Assembly (NCBI GenBank): GCA_002102555.1
Contig: MCFL01000074.1
Span: 51,386-115,385 of the forward strand
Length of the DNA stretch: 64,000 nucleotides
Source: Catenaria anguillulae PL171
Lineage: Eukaryota > Blastocladiomycota > Blastocladiomycetes > Blastocladiales > Catenariaceae
Reading direction: 5' to 3'
Shown: positions 33,770 through 43,097 of the stretch, one piece after another
Numbering within the stretch: position 1 is the stretch's first letter
How the letters are laid out: each line of letters starts with the position of its first letter
Notes under the pieces: model-generated
Databases searched by the model: none
The model's input: the letters and a program-made list of their open reading frames with translations, nothing else
Told to the model about the DNA's origin: nothing
Made by a program: the position numbers and the translations under genes

Positions 33770-33913
33770 TTATGATACGATATTGAAATGTATGTTTACC
33801 GATGTAAATGGTTTGGATCATTTGAAATGAAATGAAATACGAATACAAAATGAAACCAAGCCAAGGGAATCAACACACCAAACCCTTGCCAACTTGAAGA
33901 ACCCAACGCAATC

Positions 33914-36502
33914 ATGTCTGCTCCACCTCCCGCTCCGCCTCCGCAGCCTCCCGCGGCCGCCTCTGACCCCGGCCCCGGCCCTGGTCCTGCGCCCGCTTCA
34001 GCTTCGGCTTCAACGACGACAGCGACCCCGACAGCAACAGCCAATGTGAATGTCAACAATGCCATTGATCCAACCATTGCGCTCATCCTCGGCAACTTGC
34101 CTGCTCCTGCTTCTGCCTCTGCCTCTGCGCCGCCCACCTCAACCACCGTCAGTGTGTCTGCTGCCTCGACTGCCTCGACTGCCTCAACTGGCTCGACAAG
34201 TGCTGCATTCGCCGCCGCCAGCATAAACACAAACACAAACACCATGGCCATGCACGGTATTGCTACTCGACAACCCCACGTACACGGTCAGGCTCACGCG
34301 CACGCGCACGCACATGCCCATGCCCATGGCCCACCGCCGCCTCCGCCTGGCATGACTATTGCCCAGCAGCAGCAATACTATTTCCAGCTCTTTGTCAACA
34401 ATCCCGCCGCTGCCACACAGTACATGGCCGCACGTCCTCCCCCACCGCCACCCACCAACTTGCAGCCCATCCCCGCATCCTCCTTGCCTCCTCAGCCACC
34501 GCCCACCTCCTCCTTGCCATTGTACAGCACGAGTGCACACACGAGCCCTCAGTCGGTCCCAAACACGCTCCCTTTCCGGTCTGCGGGCACCTTCTCTGCT
34601 CCCGCTGCTTCCACAGCGGCCCCGCTTGCACACAACCAACCCCTTCCCCCTACATCCAACCCAGTCATGACCACCACCGCCACCACCCCACCCATCCTCC
34701 CGCGCACTGGGTCCATGGGCCCAGGCTTTTCGGCCGTTCCCTCCACCTCCTCGGCCAAACCCTCTGCCGCCGCTTCGGCGGCCGCGTCGATGCTTTCCTC
34801 TTCTTCGGCGTCCTCCTCCTTCAAACCCACCTCCTCGGCCGCCATGCCACCCAAGCGCGCCGCGTCCACGTCGCTTCTGTCCTCGGCCGCTTCGTCACGT
34901 GCTTCATCGCCATCGCCCGGATCGGGCACGCTCACCCCGCAATCCGCATCGGCCGTCACGGCCGCAGGCTTCAATGCTGTTCACGTGCACATGACGCCCG
35001 AGGCAAAGCGCGAAATCGTTCACTTGCACGAGCAGCAAAAGAAGGGCTTGATTTCCAGCCAAGAGTTTGTGGCCAGGGCAAAGGAGTTGTTGGGCGAGGA
35101 AGGGTTTGGCAGCTTTATGCCTGGCCAGCAAGGGATCGGGCAGCCTCGGGTGGTGACGACAACGGCCACGGGCGGAGTAGGAGCGGCTTCGGCTGTTCCG
35201 ATGACAAGTAGTTCGTTGGCCCCAGGGAAAAAACGCCCCCAGGAGAGTGGGTTGGGCAAGGGCGCGAAAAAGGTCAAGGTCATGCAAAAACCTGTGATTG
35301 CGGGTGGACCTGGAAACAAGGCCGCGGCTGAAAACAGCAATACTTCTGCTTCTTCTTCTTCTTCATGTACGAAAATTCTCTCCGACTTTGGTATCCGTGT
35401 GATTTTTCATTACGACTCACTCACCATAATTATCCTTTGCTTCAACGAACCAGCCTCAGCAACGTCCGCTCCACACCAGCAACCCGCCTCGGCAACCACC
35501 ACCGCCTACCCCCCTCCTCCAGCAGACCCATCCCGCCCACTCCTCGCCACCGACCTGGCCCTTCCCCGCCCTGGCACGTTACCCATCCCCGACCCGCTGT
35601 CACAACTCATCAACCTGCCTCTGCTGCAAACCAAACTCGAATACCAAGTGGGTGCCGCAGGCCTCAAGCACGTGTCCGAGAGCGCAATCATGTATTTGGC
35701 ATTGGCCCTGCAAGACCGGCTCCGCGGCATTGTGGAACGGGCAGTGCGCGTGGCCGATGGGCGTGTGGGCGTGGAGGTGGCGAGACAAGTGGCCGAGGTG
35801 CGTGCGGCCGTGGGCAAAGTCGGGCCAAATGCCAATATCCACGCGCAGACGGCGAGTTTGAGTTTGGTGGGCTTTGATATCAAGATGACGGGCAATCCTT
35901 GGGCCGCACTCGATGTGGTTCGTGTCAAGGAGGAAAAGGTCGCCGAGGCCGAGGCCGCCGCCGCCGCGCACGCGCACGCTTCGTCGGATCGCATGGACGT
36001 GGACACGCCCGGCACGTTGGCCGTCGCCGCGGCACCACACGCGCTTGCTGGTGGTCCAAAGAAAAAGAATACTCCGGGTGGCACAGGACTCGTGACCGCC
36101 ACGCGCACACCCACGCCGGGCGCAACGGCGTTCTTGGCGGCGGGCGGCGCAGCAAAGTCATGGATGACCATGGGCACGGGCGGATCGTCGGCCGCGGCCA
36201 CGGCGGCCGCCATGTTTGGCCCGCCGACCACGGCCGGCGCGGCGGCTGCCAAGGGAAAACGCAAGAACAAGGATGGGGCGTCGCCAAAGGTGGGTGCGGT
36301 CCGGTCGAGCGCATTGGCGGCCGCATCGGGCGTGGCCTTGGGTGTCCCGGGGACTGGCGTGGCCAAGAATCGCAAGTTGACAGCCAGGGACGTGTTGATG
36401 GCGGTACAGATGAGTGGGCCCGAGGAGGGTGGGGGCAAGGTTAATGCACGCGGTGTTGGTGGGGTCATGGCCAGGGGGTGGATGAGGGTCCGGCAAAAGT
36501 GA
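33914..36502 (+). CDS. TAF4: Transcription initiation factor TFIID subunit 4
   Basis: Two exons (33914-35366, 35454-36502) encode about 833 residues. The 87-base intron is a multiple of three and open, so an unspliced reading adds a spurious 29-residue insert. The first ~350 residues are Pro/Ala/Ser/His low-complexity. An RST-like helix pair follows (EAKREIVHLHEQQKKG, then LISSQEFVARAKELLGEEG), as found before the histone-fold region in TAF4. The C-terminal TAF4 domain is clear: INLPLLQTKLEYQVGAAGLKHVSES, then LALALQDRLRGIVERAV, the histone-fold helix that pairs with TAF12. TAF4 scaffolds TFIID in the nucleus. The C-terminal NPWAALDVV segment and basic KRKNKDG patch agree. ATG context is caatcATG. 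Confidence 0.87.
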   Translation: MSAPPPAPPPQPPAAASDPGPGPGPAPASASASTTTATPTATANVNVNNAIDPTIALILGNLPAPASASASAPPTSTTVSVSAASTASTASTGSTSAAFAAASINTNTNTMAMHGIATRQPHVHGQAHAHAHAHAHAHGPPPPPPGMTIAQQQQYYFQLFVNNPAAATQYMAARPPPPPPTNLQPIPASSLPPQPPPTSSLPLYSTSAHTSPQSVPNTLPFRSAGTFSAPAASTAAPLAHNQPLPPTSNPVMTTTATTPPILPRTGSMGPGFSAVPSTSSAKPSAAASAAASMLSSSSASSSFKPTSSAAMPPKRAASTSLLSSAASSRASSPSPGSGTLTPQSASAVTAAGFNAVHVHMTPEAKREIVHLHEQQKKGLISSQEFVARAKELLGEEGFGSFMPGQQGIGQPRVVTTTATGGVGAASAVPMTSSSLAPGKKRPQESGLGKGAKKVKVMQKPVIAGGPGNKAAAENSNTSASSSSSCTKILSDFGIRVIFHYDSLTIIILCFNEPASATSAPHQQPASATTTAYPPPPADPSRPLLATDLALPRPGTLPIPDPLSQLINLPLLQTKLEYQVGAAGLKHVSESAIMYLALALQDRLRGIVERAVRVADGRVGVEVARQVAEVRAAVGKVGPNANIHAQTASLSLVGFDIKMTGNPWAALDVVRVKEEKVAEAEAAAAAHAHASSDRMDVDTPGTLAVAAAPHALAGGPKKKNTPGGTGLVTATRTPTPGATAFLAAGGAAKSWMTMGTGGSSAAATAAAMFGPPTTAGAAAAKGKRKNKDGASPKVGAVRSSALAAASGVALGVPGTGVAKNRKLTARDVLMAVQMSGPEEGGGKVNARGVGGVMARGWMRVRQK

Positions 36503-37015
36503 AGAAGGTTGTCACACGTCCAAGTCAAGAATATTCAGGTCAGCGCAAGATGTTTGGCTCATGTGCGTGTATTTCATGTCGGCTTAAAATGCACATTCTT
36601 CTTGGATAAAACACATCAATAGACTGGCTTCGCAAGCGCGTGAAGCGAAGACAAAACATGCGTACATCAATATATACTTACCTTTTCTTTTTCTTTGCCA
36701 CCCTGTCCTCAAGTTGCCTCCCTTGCGCCTGATCCGATGAGGCGCCGCTACCCGTCCTCTCCAGTTGATGCCATGAGATCGAGCAACAGTACCTCCCACC
36801 TTTGGTGGAATCCACCGTTACACCATGGCCGACACACAATTTGTGGCAGCTTTGGACCACAAGTCACCCTCAATCGTCGAAAACCCCAACACGCACAAAT
36901 CACAATGTTTTTGTTTTCACGCAAGAGCGCAACATGCCTGAGTGCAATGCATCGAAATGAAGTTTTCGTCCAAGACAGCAAACCTCAACACGACACAAGA
37001 CCCGCAATACACTAC
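36503..37015. other. Convergent 3' region of TAF4 and 7TM-1
   Basis: About 510 bases without a recognised gene. It is AT-richer than the surrounding coding DNA near 36600-36700. Short open frames show no family signal. Confidence 0.35.
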
Positions 37016-38152
37016 TCACCCTCGCCCACCCCATTCGGACTGCGCCAGCGTCCCCGCAACGCTCTGAGGCACCAACCGCCGAGTGAGCACGGTCGTCTTG
37101 ATTAGTCTGGTTGCGGCAAAAAGTGCTACACTGATGAGGTGACAACTGATCCAGCCCACGGTCGTGTACACGATTTGCGCTATGCGTTTGTTGCCGAATA
37201 CCATGACAATGTTCCCAACGACCAAGGTCAGAATCACCATCAGGCACGCCCATAGTCGCCAGATACACGAGCGCATACGCGCCGTGACGGCGGCCGCTGA
37301 ATCGGCGCCAGATTCGGAGACGGATGAATGCACCGGCTGTGGGGGCGCCAGTTGAATCAAGGGCTGCAAAGTCGGCGATGGTAGGGGGGAAACCGACGGA
37401 GGCAAGCTTGCGGTACTCACTGAAATGTGTGCTGACGCGGACGTGACCTTGGACGTTTTGAATACAGTCGACACGACTGCTGAATGTGGCCGCAAATGTG
37501 GAAGTATCTTGATGCACAGGCCAACCGACAAGAGAGCGCACGATATCATCATGCCGAACCATACGTCAAACAGGCGTGGGTGGATCATGGATGCCACTGC
37601 AGCCAGGGTCAGAACAAGCGGGTCGTCAGACCAAAATCTCGCCCGCCTGAGAGTCGTTGTAATACACAGGCAGGTTGAAATACTTGCCAATACAAGCGTA
37701 AAGATTTTCGTTGCGCGCCGCAGCCGTTTTTGCCTTGCCGTGGGGAGGATCTGGACGTAGAGCCGTAACATTGTAACCGGATAGACGGGCGATAGAATGG
37801 CTTCAATTTGGTCCACAAAAACAACGAGCAAGGTGCGTATGCAGTTTGGGAAAAAGAGTATCTCTCCATAATCTGGTCCATCAAATACTTGGGTGTATTC
37901 GCAACCTTGCTCATTTGCAGCCAGGAGGGCGTGGACAAGGAGAATCAGGTGGCAGATTGCAATCGACACCCAAACCAGAACATGCCCCAATATTGCTCGA
38001 TGCTGTGGATTTCTGTAGCTCATGCGGAGGCCGGGGTTTTCACGGATTAGAACCACGATTGGATGGACGACGATCGGGAGTGTCGCCAAAGCAAGGACCG
38101 AACAAACGATCGCGGCAGTGGGCAAGGGTTCCCATGTGGTATTTCCAGACAT
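37016..38152 (-). CDS. 7TM-1, member of a four-gene seven-transmembrane receptor-like family
   Basis: An intronless 378-residue protein. Hydrophobic helices lie near residues 13-35, 52-75, 105-130, 145-170, 193-215, 300-322 and 330-352. Loop 3 (~222-290) is Ser/Pro-rich and would be cytoplasmic. The extracellular Cys pair shared by the family is present (EQGC after helix 2 and FPNC before helix 3). The tail has the family motif RRLVPQSVAGTLAQSEWGG. Topology and the Cys bridge resemble G-protein-coupled receptors, but no named class (rhodopsin, Ste2/3, cAMP-receptor, Pth11) is matched. There is no retinal-type lysine in helix 7. Ligand and partner are unknown. It is transcribed towards TAF4 and is a neighbour of 7TM-2 on the same strand. 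Confidence 0.8.
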   Translation of the reverse strand: MSGNTTWEPLPTAAIVCSVLALATLPIVVHPIVVLIRENPGLRMSYRNPQHRAILGHVLVWVSIAICHLILLVHALLAANEQGCEYTQVFDGPDYGEILFFPNCIRTLLVVFVDQIEAILSPVYPVTMLRLYVQILPTARQKRLRRATKIFTLVLASISTCLCITTTLRRARFWSDDPLVLTLAAVASMIHPRLFDVWFGMMISCALLSVGLCIKILPHLRPHSAVVSTVFKTSKVTSASAHISVSTASLPPSVSPLPSPTLQPLIQLAPPQPVHSSVSESGADSAAAVTARMRSCIWRLWACLMVILTLVVGNIVMVFGNKRIAQIVYTTVGWISCHLISVALFAATRLIKTTVLTRRLVPQSVAGTLAQSEWGGRG

Positions 38153-38343
38153 TGTTGTGTTAGTGCATAGAAAACGCGAAGATATTTAAAATGCTTTGAG
38201 TGGTGCCAGAGGTCGATCGAGTCGCCTCACATTGAAGCTGGAAACCATTGCCTATTCAACCCGGCGCTCAATAACCAAGAGGGTCGCGTCCCCAGTTGCG
38301 AACATGAATTGAAGTATCTATATTTTGCTGTTGGGTGTGAATT

Positions 38344-39486
38344 TCACTTGATATTCGACCCATTCCACTCTGAATTAGTAGCTAAACTTCCCACAGCCGG
38401 ATTTGGCACCCTTCTTTTCGCTATCACTGCGCGCTTGATCTGATTCACGGCCGCAAACAGCGACACGCTTACAATCCGGCAGCTCAGCCAACCAAGAACA
38501 GTCATGAGGACCCGAGGCACAGAGTCTCCCATGGCGACCATGGCAACATCGCCGGCAAGAACGAGCGCTATCAGCACAACGAGCACTTTGAGTTTCAAGA
38601 CACACTTGTGAACTGTCGTTGATGCCGCACTTGGCTGGTGCACGGCACCTACTGTTGGCGAAGCGGCGGGCACTTTACGGTCGCCATTTGCCCCACCGGC
38701 TTGCTGCGGCGAATGTAGGGGAGGCCCTAAACTTGACTGAGAGGACGTTGTCGCCTGGTGATGATCTGACGACTGCGATCTCACCGACCCTGCTCGGATC
38801 CACGACAGAATCGGCGTGCTCGTATTCAACCTTGGCCGCTGCTTGGTTGGCTCAATGTACGGAATCAGTCGCACAGCAAGCACCAGCGAGCACATGGCGC
38901 AAGTAATGAGTGCCGCAAACCACACGGTAAACACGGCGTCAAAGATGGAATCGGCCAGCTCGGCTAGCACGATATACTTTAGGTCATGTGTCCAAGTGAG
39001 GACGCCATCCGCGACGGCCGCAAAGAGCAGGATCAGTGTGAGAATGCCGATACCGCCCGCAAAGTAGCGATACATGATCTTGAGAAAGTGTCGGGTTCGC
39101 TGATTGGGCCGTAACTGAAGCGAAATGGAGAGGATGGTGAGCGGGTAGAATGGCACTGTGCAGTACTCGAGTAGGTCCAAGATGTTTTCGATGCGTCGCC
39201 GCATGCATGAATAGTGCCCCGCGGTCCAGCCAAAGTCTGTGCGTGAGCCATTTCCGCAGACGATTTCGGTTGCGGTAACTGCGGAAAAGGTGATGAGGAC
39301 AATGTGCGAAGCACACACGATCATCCACAGGGCAATACTGAATCGGGTGCTCGTTGTATTGCGTGACTTTTTTGCCTTTCGTCGCTGCTCGCGCCAAATG
39401 GCCAGTGGTGGGTAAGCGCAGAGCGGCAGGCTGCTTGCACACAGGACAGTTGCTATCCATGCTGCCAAGGGTGATTCTTGATTCAT
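38344..39486 (-). CDS. 7TM-2, member of the same seven-transmembrane family
   Basis: An intronless protein of 380 residues from the ATG at 39486, which aligns with the starts of its paralogues; another in-frame ATG at 39528 would add 14 residues. It is the most diverged of the four. It keeps the AAW start of helix 1, the Cys residues after helix 2 (EIVCG) and before helix 3 (YSC), the polar Ser/Gln-rich third loop and the GWLSC motif of helix 7. The tail reads RRVPNPAVGSLATNSEWNG, a recognisable variant of the family motif. It is separated from the 7TM-1 start by 191 bases. Function is unknown; the plasma membrane is the expected location. Confidence 0.78.
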   Translation of the reverse strand: MNQESPLAAWIATVLCASSLPLCAYPPLAIWREQRRKAKKSRNTTSTRFSIALWMIVCASHIVLITFSAVTATEIVCGNGSRTDFGWTAGHYSCMRRRIENILDLLEYCTVPFYPLTILSISLQLRPNQRTRHFLKIMYRYFAGGIGILTLILLFAAVADGVLTWTHDLKYIVLAELADSIFDAVFTVWFAALITCAMCSLVLAVRLIPYIEPTKQRPRLNTSTPILSWIRAGSVRSQSSDHHQATTSSQSSLGPPLHSPQQAGGANGDRKVPAASPTVGAVHQPSAASTTVHKCVLKLKVLVVLIALVLAGDVAMVAMGDSVPRVLMTVLGWLSCRIVSVSLFAAVNQIKRAVIAKRRVPNPAVGSLATNSEWNGSNIK

Positions 39487-40660
39487 TGCTACAAATGTAT
39501 CTCGCCTAGTTTCATATGTGGCTGGCATCGATTGTATGACAAACGCACAACCAGCGATCCAGCGTTCCTCCTTTCATGTCACCCCGCATTGCGGAGCATT
39601 GATGACGTGACTGCAAGTGCGGACAAGTTGTGTCTTCAAGCTGACTCGAGTTTCCGGCAGCTCTGCCATCTTGAAGAAGGCTATTGTTTACGGCCAGGAC
39701 TCTTGGGGCGAGGATTGGAGCAACTGGAGGAATCCAGCTCAGGCGAGATCAGAGTCATATCTTTTGGTGCCAGAGTCAGAGAGCAGACCTGACATGCATG
39801 GCCTGTGCGCCAGCCTACGTCGTCCTGTTGCGTGTACCTACATGGAAACCGTTGCTGCTCCGGTCTGAAGGATATTTCCGTCTGATCTCGCAGACCACGG
39901 TGCCAACCCACTCCGCCGGCCGCCGCGGAGGTGTCGCAAGTCGCCAACATTCGCCCCCTCCGCCACCGTGCCCACGACATCCGCAGGTAGGGGGGGGGGA
40001 CCTGCCCTTCCTGTCTTCCTATCCGGCCACATGCTCGCTCGTGCTTGAAGCCCTGTCGAAAGACGCAATCGCTACACCTCTCAAGGGTCTCCAACGCACC
40101 GACTCAGGGCCCATCTCTCGGATCTTATCTTTACTGATCATGCCGAGGCCGCTCCCAACCGCCACCCGACGATGCCAAACAACATCACGCGAACCAGTCC
40201 CAAACGACTCGCAAATGCGTAAGCCCGGGTGACCTCCGAGCACAGACACCTCACCAAGGCTCAGGCGAGGTCAATCGCACGCTCACCGTCGAGGGGTCCA
40301 TCGAGAAGGTTGACGATGGATTGGCCAAGTGCTGCGTTCGTGGTGACATGAAGACCTCCTGCTCTTCGCTTTGCTAGAGCACCTGCTAGAAAAGGACAAG
40401 GACGCAAGTGCATCTTCATCAGTACAGCGTGTTCTTCTTTCCCTGGTCAATCCAATCTAACTCGTTTCCCGTGCTCGCCATGCATAGGTACTGCTGACAG
40501 CAGGAGGCTTGCGCATCAATACCAAAGTGGTAGGTAGTCGCGCAACCTCCACATGCATTATTTATACACGGAACAGACGTGCACGTCGCGACTTTGTCTG
40601 CGGACACTCCAAGTCAAGGTAAAACAAACATGACGAATCTCGGATATCAACCCTACCACA
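39487..40660. other. Divergent intergenic region between 7TM-2 and 7TM-3
   Basis: 1.17 kb that must contain two promoters. An open stretch of about 45 codons at 40243-40376 (plus) ends in a Cys-containing run and looks coding-like, but it has no start codon and no recognised relative. A G run near 39990-39998 is present. Confidence 0.35.
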
Positions 40661-41788
40661 ATGACATTGCAGGTCGGTGAAATGTACACCGCAACAGGGG
40701 CATGGATTGCGTTTGGGCTCACCCTCGCCACTCTTCCCATATGCATCTACCCTGTCGCCACACTTGGACGGCCACTGCTTAGCCGGTCAGAACCACATCA
40801 ACGAGTGGGGATACGGCAAGTAGCTTCACATACGTGGGTCTGGGTCGCCATGATCCTTTCGCATTGCTTGCTGATGCTCTATGCGCTTTTCTCAGCAACG
40901 GAGCTCGCATGTGTAAACAACGTAAACTACGCAGACTATGACTATGGCTGGGAAAATTTGCGATCCAACTGCGCTCGAAACAGCCTTCTACTTGCAGCAA
41001 CAATGATTGAGTCGCTCATCGCGCCCGCCTACCCCATTTCCATGATGCTTGTATACATGAAACTCTTGCCGAGGAGTAAACGTAAAGGAATCCGGAAACT
41101 GGTCAAAGCTTCGGTTGCCTTTCAGTTGTTGCTGTCGGTGTCACTTTGCGGGATCACGCTGATCGATTGGGCGCAGATTTGGACCAGCGATCCCGCTCTT
41201 TTAGACCTGTCATATCGCACAACCGACATTCACAACATGATCTTTCGAGCATGGTTTGCGCATATGATTGCTTGCGGTCTTGCTTCTCTGTTACTCAGCA
41301 CGCGGCTGCTTCCACACTTGAAAGTCAAGACAAGCCAGCATCCGTCGGCGGGTGATGCCTCAAGGTTAAATTTCAGCGCCGGAACAGTCAGGCTTGCCGC
41401 GGGAGGTCGAGAGAAATCGGGTCCGACGAGCTTGTCTTCGCCCTTTTTACATACTCGCATCAGCACAGCCTCATCAGTCTCAAGAGCTGCAGCGCACCAA
41501 ATGCAAGTTTTCGTCCGCTGGCTTCAAGTTTGCGTCGCCTCCGTGTTATTCCTGCTCGTCATCAACATCATTGTAGTTGCCGCTAATCTTGAACCAGCTG
41601 TGCTTGCATGGACACTCGGATGGGTCTCTTGTCATTGCATCAGCTTTGCGCTGTACATGGCCACCTCACTAGTGAAGCGGGCCGTGCTTGCCCGCCGAAT
41701 GGTGCCTCAAAGTATGGCGGGAACTTTGGCCAAGTCTGGATGGAGTGGGGCAGATGAGAATGAACAAGCGGTTGAGGTGGGAATGTGA
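40661..41788 (+). CDS. 7TM-3, member of the same seven-transmembrane family
   Basis: An intronless 375-residue protein. Seven helices are clear, starting with WIAFGLTLATLPICIYPVA and ending with LGWVSCHCISFALYMA. The Cys pair appears as ELAC and RSNC. Between them a conserved YDYGWE motif is shared with 7TM-4. Helix 5 ends in RLLPHLKVK, shared by both plus-strand copies. Loop 3 (~225-285) is Ser/Gly-rich. The tail contains RRMVPQSMAGTLAKSGWSG. It is closest to 7TM-4, 260 bases downstream, which points to a recent tandem duplication. An alternative start eight codons in (MYTATGAW) is possible. Confidence 0.82.
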   Translation: MTLQVGEMYTATGAWIAFGLTLATLPICIYPVATLGRPLLSRSEPHQRVGIRQVASHTWVWVAMILSHCLLMLYALFSATELACVNNVNYADYDYGWENLRSNCARNSLLLAATMIESLIAPAYPISMMLVYMKLLPRSKRKGIRKLVKASVAFQLLLSVSLCGITLIDWAQIWTSDPALLDLSYRTTDIHNMIFRAWFAHMIACGLASLLLSTRLLPHLKVKTSQHPSAGDASRLNFSAGTVRLAAGGREKSGPTSLSSPFLHTRISTASSVSRAAAHQMQVFVRWLQVCVASVLFLLVINIIVVAANLEPAVLAWTLGWVSCHCISFALYMATSLVKRAVLARRMVPQSMAGTLAKSGWSGADENEQAVEVGM

Positions 41789-42047
41789 CTCTACGCCGCA
41801 CCAATGACGGGGTTCGTGGGGGATGGATGCGCGGTTGCGGTGTATGGCTGAGATACCGAAACGTACTGGACATGCAGGGCGCTCAATTGTTCGCAGCGTC
41901 CGCAGCAGTCGCCAGGTTGGCCATTCTCCCCGTCGCACATGATCATCGCCTCCCCAACTTGGCAATGTCGAAGACAACCTGCGTGGACACATGTATTTCC
42001 CACCCGGTGCATTCGCGAACTTCAGGCAACACGCTGATAGAGCAATC
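41789..42047. other. Spacer between 7TM-3 and 7TM-4
   Basis: Only 259 bases, holding the 7TM-4 promoter. No other feature was seen. Confidence 0.3.
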
Positions 42048-43097
42048 ATGGTATCAGAAGAGGTCGAGACGTACAGTCCGGTCGGCGCATGGATTGCAAG
42101 CGGTGTGGGGCTCGCTACACTGCCAATCTGTCTATACCCATTGATGCATGCCGTCCGGCACTCCAGCTCAACGTCGGGTGAACCACAATCAAAACGCTTC
42201 TCTCGAGCCATGCAATCGTTAATAAGGAAATGGGTCTGGATTGCCATGACGCTATCGCACTGCAGCATTACGTCGTATGCGCTATTTTCTGCAACAGAAA
42301 TAGCATGCCAAGCGAATCAAATCTATCGAGATTTTGATTACGGGTGGGAATCTCTGAGACCAAATTGCTTTCGGAACTTGCTTCTGTTGGCATCCAATCT
42401 CATAGAGTGTCTCATAGCGCCCGTTTACCCGCTGTCCATGCTGCTGTTGTACATGCAACTCATTGCAAGGAGCAAGCGAAAACGCATTCGCCCGCTGGTC
42501 AAGTCACTTGTCATTTTGCAAGCAATTCTTTCCATCGCCTTGTTTTCTTCCACATTCATCTTTTGGGCCGATCTTTGGACAAGCGACGCCTGGCTATTGG
42601 ACATGTCCTTGCAATCATCGGATGCACATTCACCCATCTTTCACTCATGGTTTGCACTCATGGTCGCGTGTGGATTCGTCTCGTTGATTCTCTGCACTCG
42701 CCTGCTCCCTCATCTGCAAGTCAAGGCACCAGCATCTACCTCATCAAGCCTTTCTCCGGCGCCAGGCAAGTCATCAACGCCAAAGCCGGATTCGGCCGCC
42801 CGACAGGTCCATGTGTACACGCGCCGCTTGCGCATGTGCATTGCCTCGATTTTTGTGCTGTTAGCTATCAACATTGCCACTGTAGCGATGGAGGTCAATC
42901 CCAGCGTGCTGAAGACAACGATTGGATGGGTGTCGTGTCATTGCATCAGTTTTGCTCTGTACCTGGCGACTTGGTTTGTGAAGCAGGCTGTGCTAGCGCG
43001 GAGGTTGGTCCCACAGAGCGTGGCGGGGACATTGGCCAAGTCTGGTTGGAGTGGAGCTGAGACAAGTGGTCACAACGCAAATGACATGGCGGCATGA
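42048..43097 (+). CDS. 7TM-4, member of the same seven-transmembrane family
   Basis: An intronless protein of 349 residues from the ATG at 42048, in a good context (caatcATGg); an upstream in-frame ATG at 41991 would add 19 residues absent from the paralogues. It shares with 7TM-3 the helix 1 TLPICLYP motif, EIAC and RPNC cysteines, the YDFGWES-like segment, helix 5 with RLLPHLQVK, the helix 7 segment GWVSCHCISFALYLA, and the tail RRLVPQSVAGTLAKSGWSG. Loop 3 (~212-245) is Ser/Thr/Pro-rich. It lies head-to-tail after 7TM-3. The near-identity in helix 7 and tail suggests that these parts contact a common partner (inference). Confidence 0.82.
   Translation: MVSEEVETYSPVGAWIASGVGLATLPICLYPLMHAVRHSSSTSGEPQSKRFSRAMQSLIRKWVWIAMTLSHCSITSYALFSATEIACQANQIYRDFDYGWESLRPNCFRNLLLLASNLIECLIAPVYPLSMLLLYMQLIARSKRKRIRPLVKSLVILQAILSIALFSSTFIFWADLWTSDAWLLDMSLQSSDAHSPIFHSWFALMVACGFVSLILCTRLLPHLQVKAPASTSSSLSPAPGKSSTPKPDSAARQVHVYTRRLRMCIASIFVLLAINIATVAMEVNPSVLKTTIGWVSCHCISFALYLATWFVKQAVLARRLVPQSVAGTLAKSGWSGAETSGHNANDMAA

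Larger units (their letters stand above)
30509..33913. other. 3.4 kb C-rich region without a recognised gene
   Basis: No domain or spliced gene could be read on either strand. On the plus strand C visibly exceeds G over most of the region. Open frames up to 204 codons (for example 31539-32153) have irregular composition and no recognised similarity. The middle contains a diverged tandem duplication (separate entry). The right end must hold the TAF4 promoter, with a perfect hairpin at 33702-33720 and a repeated CACGTCA word. Confidence 0.5.

Noticed and set aside
30509-33913. C-rich gene-free block as a transposable element
   Set aside because: No terminal repeats, target-site duplication, transposase or reverse-transcriptase motif was found on either strand.
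35367-35453. 29 extra residues in TAF4 as a genuine insert
   Set aside because: The stretch starts with GTACGA and ends in CCAG, has hydrophobic irregular composition unlike its flanks, and is best read as an in-frame intron.
37016-43097. Four 7TM proteins as microbial rhodopsins
   Set aside because: Helix 7 carries a Cys/His/Ser motif (GWVSCHC) and no retinal-binding lysine. Loop lengths also differ.
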